From Erythrobacter sp. SCSIO 43205 (GTDB taxonomy: Bacteria > Pseudomonadota > Alphaproteobacteria > Sphingomonadales > Sphingomonadaceae), in assembly GCF_019904235.1 (NCBI RefSeq), contig NZ_CP063202.1, forward strand, positions 2,914,001-2,978,000: DNA of 64,000 bases. Direction: 5' to 3'. Below are positions 1-8,773 of the stretch, in pieces; within the stretch, counting starts at the first letter, position 1; the number at the start of each line of letters is the position of its first letter. The notes beneath the pieces were generated by a model. That model had not been told where the DNA came from. It saw only the letters and a program-made list of their open reading frames with translations, and made no database searches. Both the position numbers and the translations under genes were made by a program.

Positions 1-983
1 TCATTGATCCATATATCTCAACCCTGAAAGCCCATGGTCACAGAATTCTCAGAGATCAATGGGAATGGGGTGGGCCAACGGACGTCAAAAAAAGTAAACG
101 TCTCTTAGACAGTGCTGATATTGTTCTCTGTGAGTGGGGTTTAGCCAATGCCGTCTGGCACAGCGCCAACAAGCGCGAAGGAACTAAGCTTTTTGTCCGG
201 ATACATCTTCAAGAAATCAACGAGCGTGCTCAAAAGTTCGGCCTCCAAATCAACAAAGAAGCGGTCGATGGATACATCTTCGTCGAAGAAGGGGTTCGAC
301 GGACCGCCATTGAGATGTTTGATATTCCTCCAGAGAAGACGCACCTTGTTCCAAATTTCCTTCTCGACGATGAGTATCGGGATCGCGCCTTTTCCAAACA
401 TGATGATGATATTGTCACGTTGGGGATGATAGGGATTACACCCCAGCGGAAACGATTTGATCTAGCAGTTGAGCTCCTCGAGCAAATTATTGACTCAGGA
501 CAACCTGCAAGGCTTCTTGTAAAGGGCCCAAGGCCAGAGACACTCGAATTCATGCGCGCTCCAGGGAGAGCCCATGAACTGGACTACTACAAGCAAATCT
601 ATACTCGGATTGAAGCGAGGCCTGAGCTTGCTCAAGCCGTATCATTTGCACCTTGGGGCAACGATGTCGCCGCTTGGTATCGTGATATCGACTTCATTCT
701 GTCGCCTAGTGATTTTGAGTCATTTCACTATGCCTTGGCCGATGGCATTCTGTCAGGTTGCACACCCCTAATTTGGCCGTGGAAGGGTGCAGAGCAGGTT
801 TACAGCCCCGAATGGATCATACAAGACACGCAAGAAGCGCTTCTCGAAATCCAGAGAGTTCGAGCTTTGAACAAATCTGATCAAATAAGAGAAAGCCAAG
901 AAAAGCGTGATCTTCTTATAAAACGCTATGGATATAAACAGACCTTCGGTCTTTTATCAGAGATTATTGGGATAGAAATTTAG
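1..983 (+). CDS. Glycosyltransferase, GT4-like (5' end outside window)
   Basis: The reading frame is open from base 3 with no start, so the gene begins before the window; about 326 C-terminal residues are present. The visible part resembles the C-terminal half of a GT4-type (GT-B fold) sugar transferase. It has a VPNFLLDD segment like the domain linker of this family, then a nucleotide-sugar-binding-like stretch SPSDFESFHYALADGILSG, where GT4 enzymes usually have an E-x7-E pattern. The first methionine (315) lies inside the fold and is not the real start. It probably builds a cell-surface glycan. Insertion-sequence debris lies directly downstream. Acceptor and sugar donor cannot be read from the sequence. 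Confidence 0.75.
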   Translation, partial: IDPYISTLKAHGHRILRDQWEWGGPTDVKKSKRLLDSADIVLCEWGLANAVWHSANKREGTKLFVRIHLQEINERAQKFGLQINKEAVDGYIFVEEGVRRTAIEMFDIPPEKTHLVPNFLLDDEYRDRAFSKHDDDIVTLGMIGITPQRKRFDLAVELLEQIIDSGQPARLLVKGPRPETLEFMRAPGRAHELDYYKQIYTRIEARPELAQAVSFAPWGNDVAAWYRDIDFILSPSDFESFHYALADGILSGCTPLIWPWKGAEQVYSPEWIIQDTQEALLEIQRVRALNKSDQIRESQEKRDLLIKRYGYKQTFGLLSEIIGIEI

Positions 984-1049
984 CGCCCTATATACTTAAC
1001 CTTCCAGATTTGAGTTCACTTGACCAGTTATATTGAATGGTTAAGTTTC

Positions 1050-1400
1050 GTGAGCAACAAACAAGACAAGCCAGAGACGATCGGCCTCTACCAGTTTTTC
1101 GAGAAGTTCCCGAATGAGGAAGCTGCTTGCCAGTATTGCGAAAACGACCGCTGGGGCGGTGAAGCGCATTGCGGCCACTGTGGCAGCACGAGCGTCACCG
1201 AAGTCAAGAATCATAAGCCACTGCCTTATTGGTGCCGTGATTGCCTCAAGCATTTCAGCATTCGCACTGGCACAGTCCTCAAAGAGAGCCGCCTAGAGTT
1301 GCACAAGTGGCTCATGGCTATTTACATGATACTCAAATGGCGTGTGAGCTTGGCGTGACGCTAAAGACCGCTTGGCTGCTCTCGCAGTCACTAGGCCGAA
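1050..1400 (+). pseudogene. IS1595-family transposase remnant (frameshifted, truncated)
   Basis: Reading from the GTG at 1050 gives an IS1595/ISXO2-like N-terminus: PETIGLYQFFEKFP, then a zinc-ribbon with two cysteine pairs (CQYC... CGHCG... CRDC), then HKWLMAIYMI. The expected continuation, MACELGVTLKTAWLL, appears in another frame after about 1335, so there is a frameshift. The DDE catalytic domain is missing entirely. This is a dead fragment of a mobile element. Terminal repeats were not recognised. Confidence 0.75.
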
Positions 1401-1484
1401 TTGACGAAAGCGGATCCCAAATACCACAGGTTCTGTTTCAAGACTGCTTTTTAGGTGCAGTGTTAGGTTGCAGAAAATTGTCGG

Positions 1485-1912
1485 ATGCGGAATAGAATCT
1501 GGTTAGGCTGGTACTTCCACCTGAGCTCGGTCGCTGGGCGAACACAGGGCTTGTGGGATACCCTTCTGCAGACCTCATTTGAAATCGGACCGACCGATGA
1601 CCGGAACCACACGATGGACAGCACTAACATGCGCGACCACGCCGTAGCGACGGGCGGAAAAGGTGGTTTGAGCGAATGCTCTTGGTCGACCATGTCACAG
1701 TCTTGATCGCAAAATCCGCACCCAATGCAGAGCCGCCGACGTACGGAGCACACTATCGAAGGAATGCCTATCGGCTTCACCCTGAGAGACGGGGAGGGGC
1801 CCGACCTGACCGCATTCAAATCACTAATTCGAACCCCTAGCGCCACCCGTTCAAAAAAGACCATCGTCTCCCTCGAAAGCCACCTCAACTTCGCAATCGC
1901 CCTCCTATGATT
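1485..1912 (+). pseudogene. IS5-family transposase remnant (fragmented)
   Basis: Three plus-strand pieces resemble an IS5-type (IS427/IS1031-like) DDE transposase. They are a TMDSTNMRDHAVATGGKGG segment around 1615-1670 (the first catalytic Asp region), RRRTEHTIEGMPIGFTLRDGEG around 1727-1800, and a C-terminal TRSKKTIVSLESHLNFAIALL ending about 1910. They lie in different frames, and the middle of the protein is missing, so the gene is decayed. A 141-residue minus-strand frame over the same bases has no recognisable features and is treated as a shadow. Confidence 0.6.
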
Positions 1913-1933
1913 GCGGCCTTTTGTCGCCGCGGC

Positions 1934-3769
1934 TTAAACATTTACCAGTTCGTCCACCTTGGAGCCACTCAATAGCCTTCTTCCATGTGGGATCTGGTAA
2001 GATTCTTCAGTGAAATTGTATTGATCGGAGGAGTACACTTTCAGCCCTTGTCTCTTCGCTTCCGCAAATAGCGCCTGCCAATTTGAGCTCGCATAAGGCA
2101 AATCTTTTAAAAGACGCATCGCTTTAGCCGTCAGCAGCAGCGGGCCTCCTTCTAGTGCATCAACATACTGATGCGCCTGGCTGGGATTGCGATGCCATGT
2201 GGTACCGTCACTGCGGTTGTAACAAAAGTAAGAGGCCTTGCCGATGATATCAGCAGTCGTGTATCTCAAAGGCAGCAAAATATCCGCGAGCATCTCGGCA
2301 CCAAACCTGTCACAATCCCTTACAACTAGAACACAATCACCGTCGGCATGAGTCGAAAGGTCACCAATAGTTTGACGTTCAAGGCCATCTTTTGTCACTG
2401 ACAATACGCGAATATCCGGAAAAACTCTCTGTACTTCCTCAATGTCTGCTCGCGAAAAATTTGGCCCTGCCATAAGAAACAAATCCAACATCTTGTGAGT
2501 TTGTTCATCGATTGTCTTCAAGGTTGCCATGGCTTGCGAGGGTCTATTTGATGCGAGAAATACCGAAACCTCAAATTCTTGTGGTCGGCGTGTTAGTCTG
2601 TTAGAAAAACAACTCCCTTCCATCGATTGATCAAGCGCCGTTGTGATATCTTCTAATCGGTGGCGATAAGTGTGATTACGATGAACGCATCGATATCCTT
2701 TATGGCCGCAGAGGTCCGCATCACTCTCATTACCTATGTACAGATCGAGCGCTGTTGCAGCTTGGTCAAACGTATACACCGTCGTGACCACATCACCCAA
2801 CATGCAGTCGATCGCGCGCGACGGAGTTGAAACAACAGGGGTCGAACACGCAAGGATCTCGAAAACACGGCGCGACATCATAGTTGTAGAGTCAGTAACC
2901 GAGTTCACGTTCAGCGCCAGGATGTGTCGCCTATAGACCTCAACCATCTCGTCGAAGGGAACGGGCGGCTCGCAAATGGGACGATATTTGTCCGGCATTC
3001 GCACGTCAGAGCTATCGGAATTAAAGTTCCGATCATAAATCACACCGGATTTTTCAAGCATCGCATCAAACAGCATATTCATCTGTTCTGTCCGTGTTCC
3101 GTGATTAGAAACATAGTACGAGCCGGCAAAAAAGGGCCGATGATCCCGGGCCTCAGTTTTTCGCACAGGATTGCACAAGGAGGGCTGAGCCGCGAATGGA
3201 AGAGTAAATACCCGATTGTGGCCGAGCTGCTCTCTATAGCGCGGCACGGACTGTTGGTCAGTCGTAAAGACGAGATCGAACAGGCTCGCGGCAGACAGGA
3301 ACTTCTCAAAGTGGAGAGGATCCTCCTTGTTCCAAAATATGCACGGAATGCTGCGCTGCTTGCAAAATTTGATTAAGCGATCCAGCTCCCGAGCGCTTGA
3401 ATGAGAACGCGGTGCTTCAAGTGCAAACGACCATTCTGAAAAGTTGCCATTCCAAGCACTCTCAACAAAAAGAAAGTCCGGTTGAAAGAAGTCAATTTCT
3501 GTTCGCCAATTTCTAAAGGATAAGGCAATATTGCAAAACTCAGGAGACCAATTCTCGTTTGAGAACTCGTCCATGATTGTCGCAGCCACTATCTCACTTT
3601 TAAAGCGCCCACTTGGTGCATTGTATTGGAAGTCACCATCGTCTTGATCCATGAATGCCTGGAAGTTATTTCTCAGTGAAGGCGTTTTCTCGACCAAATT
3701 TTTCAGACGAAAGGCCTCCCGGCGCAAGCGCATGTATTCATCGACCATCCGTTCGATTGAGGGCCTCAT
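1934..3769 (-). CDS. CgeB-like glycosyltransferase with a C-terminal GT2-like domain
   Basis: This is a 611-residue protein. Residues about 90-390 resemble CgeB/DUF3880-type glycosyltransferases: DFLFVESAWNG, IPCIFWNKEDPLHFEKF, and a C-terminal half with VNSVTDSTTMMSRRVFEILACSTPV, where the sugar nucleotide would bind. Residues about 400-600 look like a second, divergent GT2-type domain (VSVFLASNRP, then ADGDCVLVVRDCDRFG in place of a DxD region). No signal peptide or membrane span is seen, so it is probably cytoplasmic. It overlaps the upstream TPR gene by four bases (ATGA), so the two are co-translated. Likely role: surface polysaccharide or protein glycosylation. Substrates are unknown. 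Base composition is AT-rich compared with the rest of the window. Confidence 0.7.
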   Translation of the reverse strand: MRPSIERMVDEYMRLRREAFRLKNLVEKTPSLRNNFQAFMDQDDGDFQYNAPSGRFKSEIVAATIMDEFSNENWSPEFCNIALSFRNWRTEIDFFQPDFLFVESAWNGNFSEWSFALEAPRSHSSARELDRLIKFCKQRSIPCIFWNKEDPLHFEKFLSAASLFDLVFTTDQQSVPRYREQLGHNRVFTLPFAAQPSLCNPVRKTEARDHRPFFAGSYYVSNHGTRTEQMNMLFDAMLEKSGVIYDRNFNSDSSDVRMPDKYRPICEPPVPFDEMVEVYRRHILALNVNSVTDSTTMMSRRVFEILACSTPVVSTPSRAIDCMLGDVVTTVYTFDQAATALDLYIGNESDADLCGHKGYRCVHRNHTYRHRLEDITTALDQSMEGSCFSNRLTRRPQEFEVSVFLASNRPSQAMATLKTIDEQTHKMLDLFLMAGPNFSRADIEEVQRVFPDIRVLSVTKDGLERQTIGDLSTHADGDCVLVVRDCDRFGAEMLADILLPLRYTTADIIGKASYFCYNRSDGTTWHRNPSQAHQYVDALEGGPLLLTAKAMRLLKDLPYASSNWQALFAEAKRQGLKVYSSDQYNFTEESYQIPHGRRLLSGSKVDELVNV

Positions 3770-4359
3770 GACGAACCTTCCTGATCGTAAGTGGAGCGTC
3801 GAATTCGGGCCTGCCTTCCGATTGCGTTAGTCTGGCGCACCGTTTCGAACAGTTCAAACAACAACCAATCTTCTTCTAATCTTGCCACGTCACGGATTTG
3901 TCCAAGCTCCGGAACAAAAGCAAGTATCTCCTTACGACACCAACCCAAATGAAGTAGTTGCTGATATGCATCATGCATATAAGGATCGCGCTTTAGGCAC
4001 TCTACAAATGCCTTCCTTGCCTCTGACACCAATTGCATATTTTTCAGAAGGTGGCCTAGGTGAAGACAGATATCGGCATCACTTTCATCCAATTCCGCTG
4101 CCTTTTCATAGGCAAGTCTTGCCAGATCAGCACTGCCGCTTTCTTTTCGCATGTGGCCGAGTTGGACCCAGAGATGCACAAAAGAACCATCTATTGCAAC
4201 AGCGCCATCATAGCACTCGGCTGCCTTAGACCATTCTTGCTTGCCCCGATAATAGTCCCCCTTCTGTTGCAATTCACAGACCTTTTGGCCGCTCGAATTC
4301 AAGCGCGGCAGACGGCTTATTGTATCGCTAATCGTTTTAAAGAATGTCATATGCCTCAT
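3766..4359 (-). CDS. Tetratricopeptide-repeat protein
   Basis: This 197-residue soluble protein carries two to three TPR units at about residues 27-130 (YYRGKQEWSKAAECYDGAVA, LWVQLGHMRKESGSADLARLAYEKAA, ICLHLGHLLKNMQLVSEARKAF). TPR helices form protein-protein interaction surfaces. The last four bases overlap the start of the CgeB-like glycosyltransferase. A partnership with that enzyme is therefore likely, comparable to other TPR/glycosyltransferase pairs in glycan loci. There is no catalytic motif. The start at 4359 is the first ATG in frame; a shorter start (MTFFKTI, three codons later) is equally possible. Confidence 0.7.
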   Translation of the reverse strand: MRHMTFFKTISDTISRLPRLNSSGQKVCELQQKGDYYRGKQEWSKAAECYDGAVAIDGSFVHLWVQLGHMRKESGSADLARLAYEKAAELDESDADICLHLGHLLKNMQLVSEARKAFVECLKRDPYMHDAYQQLLHLGWCRKEILAFVPELGQIRDVARLEEDWLLFELFETVRQTNAIGRQARIRRSTYDQEGSS

Positions 4360-4732
4360 CGCGAACTTGTTTCACTATAATTTGCCTGTCTGCACATGAT
4401 TGGCTGATGGTCGACGAAGCTAAAGTCAGGTTCTCGGTGTATTGGTTGCCGTCGCCGAAAACGTTCACGTTTCATTCAGTCAATCTACGGAGCAGCGCCG
4501 ATTTAGTCTAAAACATTATTTTGATCATGTTTACGATCCACCCCGGAATGCCTCTGTTTGCTCTACATACAGCATCCTCGAACGGGCCTGAAACCGCCAA
4601 GGGTACCAAAGTTGTCGGTCCGCATATTGTGTTCGACTTAGTTCCCTTTCAGCTTTGGTCGTTCTCAGCTAGGCGGCTTTCTCATCCACAGAAAAAGAGT
4701 GTAATTGTTGACCACCGTCGGCGCTGTATTGC
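4360..4732. other. Intergenic region between divergent genes, no gene recognised
   Basis: This 373-base AT-rich stretch separates the minus-strand TPR/glycosyltransferase pair from the plus-strand methyltransferase. It must hold promoters for both directions, but no convincing -35/-10 pair, terminator or repeat could be identified. Short open frames here give no recognisable protein. Confidence 0.4.
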
Positions 4733-5581
4733 GTGCATGCTGCTTTGCGTCTAATCGAATTATGGCCAGAAGAGCGTTTCGTTTACACCCAACCTCGCAA
4801 TCCGCGACTCTTCGAATTGGGCTATCACAGTCAGTCTCACCTTTTTAATGAAAGGTTCTACAACCGCATGACCGCTCAACTCGGAACAATTATTCCCCAT
4901 TCAATTCCGGAAGATCATTGTAGGCAAGCCACAGCTCTTTCTATGCTTCAAGAGGCGGCAGACAAATACAAACTGAACGAGATGTCGAGCGGCAAGATAT
5001 TGGATTTGGGATGCGGTTCTGGCAACAGTTATGAATCCCTCAAACGGACATTGCCTGTTTTCTCCTATTTCGGGGTAGACATTGAGGCCTCGCCCGAGGT
5101 GGCCAGTCGTGAGCGTGATGATTTGTCATTCGACACCTTTGATGGGGTAAACCTGCCATACGACGAAGATTCAATGGACGTAATTTTTTGTTGCCAGGTC
5201 TTGGAACACGTGCGGCACCCAGAGGAACTTTTACAGAACATCAAGAGGGTCTTGCGCCCAAGTGGTATTTTTGTCGGATCAGTTTCTTTTCTTGAGCCAT
5301 ATCATAGTTTCAGCATATTCAATTGGAGTCCATATGGCGTTGTCACGCTTTTTGAGGATAATGGTTTGAAGGACGTAACACTGAGACCTGGTATTGATGG
5401 CATAGCACTAACTTGGCGCAATATCTTTGGACATAAGGCTTTTCGTGGCAGCTTTAACAGTGACAGCATCTTCAACTATTTCCTCGAGAAACTAGAAGAA
5501 AACGGGCGAAGGACACCTCAACAGATAAACGCTCAAAAGTTGGCAGTCGCAGGTCACATCTGTTTTTATGCGACTGCCTAA
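4733..5581 (+). CDS. Class I SAM-dependent methyltransferase
   Basis: This is a 282-residue protein with a Methyltransf_11-like Rossmann fold. Motif I is ILDLGCGSGNSYESL (about residue 89), the acidic end of strand 2 is YFGVDIEAS, and motif IV is MDVIFCCQVLEHVRHPEELL, followed by IKRVLRPSGIFVGSV. The GTG at 4733 is the most upstream usable start, because an in-frame stop lies at 4709. An ATG at 4868 would remove about 45 residues outside the fold and cannot be excluded. It probably methylates a sugar or glycan intermediate, judging by the neighbouring glycosyltransferases. It shares the AT-rich composition of the first 5.6 kb. Confidence 0.7.
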   Translation: MHAALRLIELWPEERFVYTQPRNPRLFELGYHSQSHLFNERFYNRMTAQLGTIIPHSIPEDHCRQATALSMLQEAADKYKLNEMSSGKILDLGCGSGNSYESLKRTLPVFSYFGVDIEASPEVASRERDDLSFDTFDGVNLPYDEDSMDVIFCCQVLEHVRHPEELLQNIKRVLRPSGIFVGSVSFLEPYHSFSIFNWSPYGVVTLFEDNGLKDVTLRPGIDGIALTWRNIFGHKAFRGSFNSDSIFNYFLEKLEENGRRTPQQINAQKLAVAGHICFYATA

Positions 5582-5637
5582 CAAGTCAATCCACTGGTTT
5601 GACACATTCATCATATATCTTTAGCCCGCCCCCCCAG

Positions 5638-5813
5638 ATGGTGCTGGGGGCGCGGAAGCGTTCGCAGCTAAGAGGGAAGCCGGTTTAAATCCGGCGCTGT
5701 GCCCGCAACTGTGAGCTGGGAGCCCTGAACCACTATGTCACTGGCACGCCGCTTTTCACGGCAGCTGGGAAGACGGTTCAGGCGCTATGATCGGCAAGCC
5801 AGGAGACCTGCCA
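5638..5813 (+). promoter_or_regulatory. Cobalamin (AdoCbl) riboswitch
   Basis: All the hallmark boxes are in order. GGTGC is followed by GGGAAGCCGGT with AATCCGG (5674-5693), then GCTGTGCCCGCAACTGT (5696-5712), the GTCACTGGCA kissing-loop element (5737-5746), GGGAAGACGGTTCAGG (5767-5782) and the terminal B12 box AGCCAGGAGACCTGCC (5797-5812). It precedes btuB, so cobalamin binding should switch off the uptake operon. A TTGACA at 5599-5604 is a possible -35 element, but no matching -10 is clear. Confidence 0.95.
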
Positions 5814-5940
5814 TCGCGTCGTTCGTCCGGGGCCGGGTCCAGCCCAGTGGGACAGGAAGTTCACTTCCGAAGTAGCGACAGCTTTGGGTGTCTCCGTCGC
5901 GCGTGGCCAATTGGTCACGGCGGACCCACTGTCGAATGTG

Positions 5941-5969
5941 CCGCATGGGGCTCGGAGCCCTTCGTGCGG
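5941..5969 (+). promoter_or_regulatory. btuB: Hairpin in the riboswitch expression platform
   Basis: CCGCA (5941-5945) can pair with TGCGG (5965-5969), with an inner GGGC/GCCC stem between them. The hairpin ends 24 bases before the btuB ATG and lacks a U-run. It therefore looks more like a ribosome-binding-site-proximal regulatory stem than an intrinsic terminator. The link to the aptamer is inferred from position only. Confidence 0.4.
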
Positions 5970-5993
5970 TGTGACTTTGGAAACAAACTTGCG

Positions 5994-7931
5994 ATGAAAT
6001 TCAAATATTTGCTGGCAGCCGCCTCGACATTGGCGTTGCTTCCGTCCGCGCTTCAGGCGGGAACCACCGACCGGAACACAGACCGTCAGGGAGCGGAGAA
6101 CCCCGGCTCTGAGACAATCGTCGTCACCGCTAACCGCACCGCTCGACCTATCGTCGAAGTCGGCGCGAGTGTGACCGTAATTGGCGAAGAAGAGATCGTC
6201 ACCCGTCAGGCAAGCGATGTGGTCGATATTCTGCGCACGGTTCCCGGTGTCACCTTCAACCGCAATGGCGGGATCGGGACCGCCACCGGGGTTTCAATCC
6301 GCGGTGCGCAGAGCGCGCAAACGGTCGTTCTGGTCGATGGGATCAAAATCAACGACCCTTCTTCCATCGGCGGCGGGTTCGACTTTGGCCCCCTGCTCAC
6401 CGGCAATATCGCCCGCGTCGAAGTCGTGCGCGGTTCGCAATCGGTGCTTTACGGCAGTCAGGCAATCGGCGGGGTCGTAAACCTGCTCACCCGTGAGCCG
6501 ACTGAGGAGCTCGGTGTGTTTGCCAGATCCGAATACGGCAGCCGCGACACCGCAGAATTTGTCGGCAATGTCTCAGGCAAATTTGGTCCTGTCGCAGCAA
6601 GCATTGGCGGCACCTATTTCACCACAGACGGCTTTTCGACCTTCAACGAGGATCGTGGCGGTGCCGAAGACGACGGATTTGAAAGTTTCGGCGTCAACGG
6701 GAAAGTCGACGTGGAAATCACCGATAATGTCTCGCTCGACCTGCGCGCATTCTACGCCGATGGAAAAACCGAGATTGACGGTTTTCTGCCCGACTTTTCA
6801 TTCGGTGATACGGGCGAAGTTTCCTTCCGCGAAGACTTCGTCGGCTATGCCGGGATCAACGCTGCCTTGTGCGACGGCGTATTTCGCAACCGCCTTGGCT
6901 TTGGCTACACCGACATCAATCGCCGCAATTTCAACAACGATACGAACTTTGAAACCTTCGTCGGCAGCGGAGAAAATCGCCGGTTTGAATATCAAGGCGT
7001 GATCGACGCAGACGATGCGATTGAAATCGTGTTCGGGACAGAGCGTGAAGAATCCGAGTACACTTCGGTAAGTTTCGGCGCTGTGACCGCGCCGGAAGAT
7101 GCCTGGATCAACTCCGTCTATGCAGAAGTGAACGTTAGCCCGCTTGAAGGCCTCTCGCTCACTGGCGGGGTTCGTTATGACGACACTGACACGTTCGGCA
7201 GCGCGACAGTGTTTGCCGCGAGTGGCGCCTACTCTCCAAACGGTGGAACAACCGTGGTCCGCGCAAGCTATGGCGAAGGGTTTAAGGCCCCTTCCCTGTT
7301 CCAACGTTTCAGCGACTTTGGCAATCCAGATCTCACCGCAGAAAAATCTGAAAGCTGGGATGCTGGCATCACGCACAGCTTCCTTGATGGCGCAGCGCAA
7401 GTCGGCATAACCTATTTTGAGCGCGATGGCACAGATGAGATCGGCTTTGCCGGATGCGACGCGAGCATTCCGGTGTGCAACGATCCTGCCACCCCTCGCC
7501 CGTTTGGCACATATGTCAACGTCGACAGCGTAAGCGCGGATGGGTGGGAATTCAGCGTCGCCTTGCGGCCCGTCGATGGCTTTGACATTGCGCTCAATTA
7601 CACCACCATTAGCGCCTTTGATGACACCACAGGAAACCGTCTCGCGCGCCGCGCAAAGGAAACGGCAAGCCTTGTTGCAGATTATCAGACGGGCAGCGGC
7701 TTTGGCATGGGTGTGACTATCTCGGTGGTGGGTGATAGCTTCGACGACACCTTCAACACCGTCCCAATCGACGGATATTTCGTCGGCGATGTACGAGCGA
7801 GCTATGCCGTTACTGACGCCCTCGAAATCTTTGGCAGGATCGAGAATGTGACCGATGAAGATTACGAGACGGTCGCCAATTTCGGAACGCCGGGACGCGC
7901 GGTCTTTGGCGGTGTGCGCTATCGGATGTAA
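5994..7931 (+). CDS. btuB: TonB-dependent vitamin B12 receptor BtuB
   Basis: This is an outer-membrane receptor that takes up cobalamin using TonB energy. The ATG at 5994 is chosen because it starts a good signal peptide (MKFKYLLAAASTLALLPSALQA). The frame is open further upstream (to 5787) but would run through the riboswitch. The mature N-terminus has a TonB-box-like ETIVVTANR. The plug domain follows (VVDILRTVPGVTFNRNGG, IRGAQSAQTVVLVDGIKI, VEVVRGSQSVLYGSQAIGG), then a beta-barrel ending in a C-terminal aromatic/Met strand (AVFGGVRYRM). The length of 645 residues is normal for BtuB. Its stop overlaps the btuF start by one base. Riboswitch control and the btuFCD neighbours support cobalamin over siderophores. 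Confidence 0.93.
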   Translation: MKFKYLLAAASTLALLPSALQAGTTDRNTDRQGAENPGSETIVVTANRTARPIVEVGASVTVIGEEEIVTRQASDVVDILRTVPGVTFNRNGGIGTATGVSIRGAQSAQTVVLVDGIKINDPSSIGGGFDFGPLLTGNIARVEVVRGSQSVLYGSQAIGGVVNLLTREPTEELGVFARSEYGSRDTAEFVGNVSGKFGPVAASIGGTYFTTDGFSTFNEDRGGAEDDGFESFGVNGKVDVEITDNVSLDLRAFYADGKTEIDGFLPDFSFGDTGEVSFREDFVGYAGINAALCDGVFRNRLGFGYTDINRRNFNNDTNFETFVGSGENRRFEYQGVIDADDAIEIVFGTEREESEYTSVSFGAVTAPEDAWINSVYAEVNVSPLEGLSLTGGVRYDDTDTFGSATVFAASGAYSPNGGTTVVRASYGEGFKAPSLFQRFSDFGNPDLTAEKSESWDAGITHSFLDGAAQVGITYFERDGTDEIGFAGCDASIPVCNDPATPRPFGTYVNVDSVSADGWEFSVALRPVDGFDIALNYTTISAFDDTTGNRLARRAKETASLVADYQTGSGFGMGVTISVVGDSFDDTFNTVPIDGYFVGDVRASYAVTDALEIFGRIENVTDEDYETVANFGTPGRAVFGGVRYRM

Positions 7932-8773
7932 TGGGGTTGCGCGCTATCCTTTCAGGGTTTTTGAGCCTTCTCCTCCTCGGATGTTCCGGAGGTAAGAAGG
8001 TATCACTTGGCCCAGAAGGAGAGCGCGCACCGCAACGGATTGTCAGCTTGGATTATTGCGCTGACCAATATGTCCTTCGTTTTGCTGAGCGTGGTGACAT
8101 CGTGGCGCTTTCACCTGATGCGGACAAACCTTTCTCCTATATGCGCGCTGAGGCGTCCGGCATCCCGCAAGTGCGCCCGCGCAGCGCGGATGTCTTGGCG
8201 CTGGAGCCTGATCTTGTTTTGCGCTCTTATGGCGGCGGCCCGCAGGTGGGCGTCTTCCTTGAGCGCGCAGGCGTTGAGGTCGTGCAAATCGGTTACCCCG
8301 GCACGATTGATGACGTGCGAGCAGAGGTGGCTCGGGTCGGAACCGCGCTTGGCAAAGCTGACGAAGCGCGCGATTTGGCAGACGAAATGGACGCACGTCT
8401 AAGGGTACTGAAACGCACCAGAGAAGCACCAAGCGCACTCTACATAGCGCAAGGCGGCGTCACATCGGGCCAAGGATCGCTCGTACACGAACTCATGCTC
8501 GCAGCAGGGCTTTCGAACTTTCAGGACCGCCCCGGCTGGAACCCAATTCCTCTTGAGCGGCTTGCCTATAATCGTCCCGATCTGGTCGTTGCCGCCTTTT
8601 TTGAAGGCGCGGGAGGTAGCACTGACTCTTGGAGCGCTACGCGCCACCCAATCGCGCAAAAGCAATTGAGCGAGCTGCCCGTCGCCAAGGTCGAAGGCGC
8701 GTGGACGGCGTGCGGGGGATGGTTTCTGGTTGAGGCGGTGGAAGCTATGGCCGAAAAGGCGACAAGCCAATGA
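7931..8773 (+). CDS. btuF: Cobalamin ABC transporter substrate-binding lipoprotein BtuF
   Basis: This is a 280-residue class III binding protein (helical-backbone, BtuF/FhuD type). A short signal ends in the lipobox LLLLGCSGG, so it is probably lipid-anchored in the periplasm. The fold start is RIVSLDYCADQYVLRFAERGDIVALS, with the typical ADVLALEPDLVL segment about 50 residues later. It would hand cobalamin from BtuB to BtuCD. The start overlaps the btuB stop by one base and the end overlaps btuC by four, showing tight translational coupling. Some annotations would call it an iron-complex binding protein, but the B12 riboswitch argues for cobalamin. Confidence 0.88.
   Translation: MGLRAILSGFLSLLLLGCSGGKKVSLGPEGERAPQRIVSLDYCADQYVLRFAERGDIVALSPDADKPFSYMRAEASGIPQVRPRSADVLALEPDLVLRSYGGGPQVGVFLERAGVEVVQIGYPGTIDDVRAEVARVGTALGKADEARDLADEMDARLRVLKRTREAPSALYIAQGGVTSGQGSLVHELMLAAGLSNFQDRPGWNPIPLERLAYNRPDLVVAAFFEGAGGSTDSWSATRHPIAQKQLSELPVAKVEGAWTACGGWFLVEAVEAMAEKATSQ

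Noticed and set aside
1463..1888. Minus-strand open frame of 141 codons
   Set aside because: The opposite strand shows pieces of an IS5-type transposase. The minus frame has no recognisable features.
5787..5993. Longer N-terminus for BtuB
   Set aside because: It would start inside the cobalamin riboswitch and would bury the signal peptide that begins at 5994.
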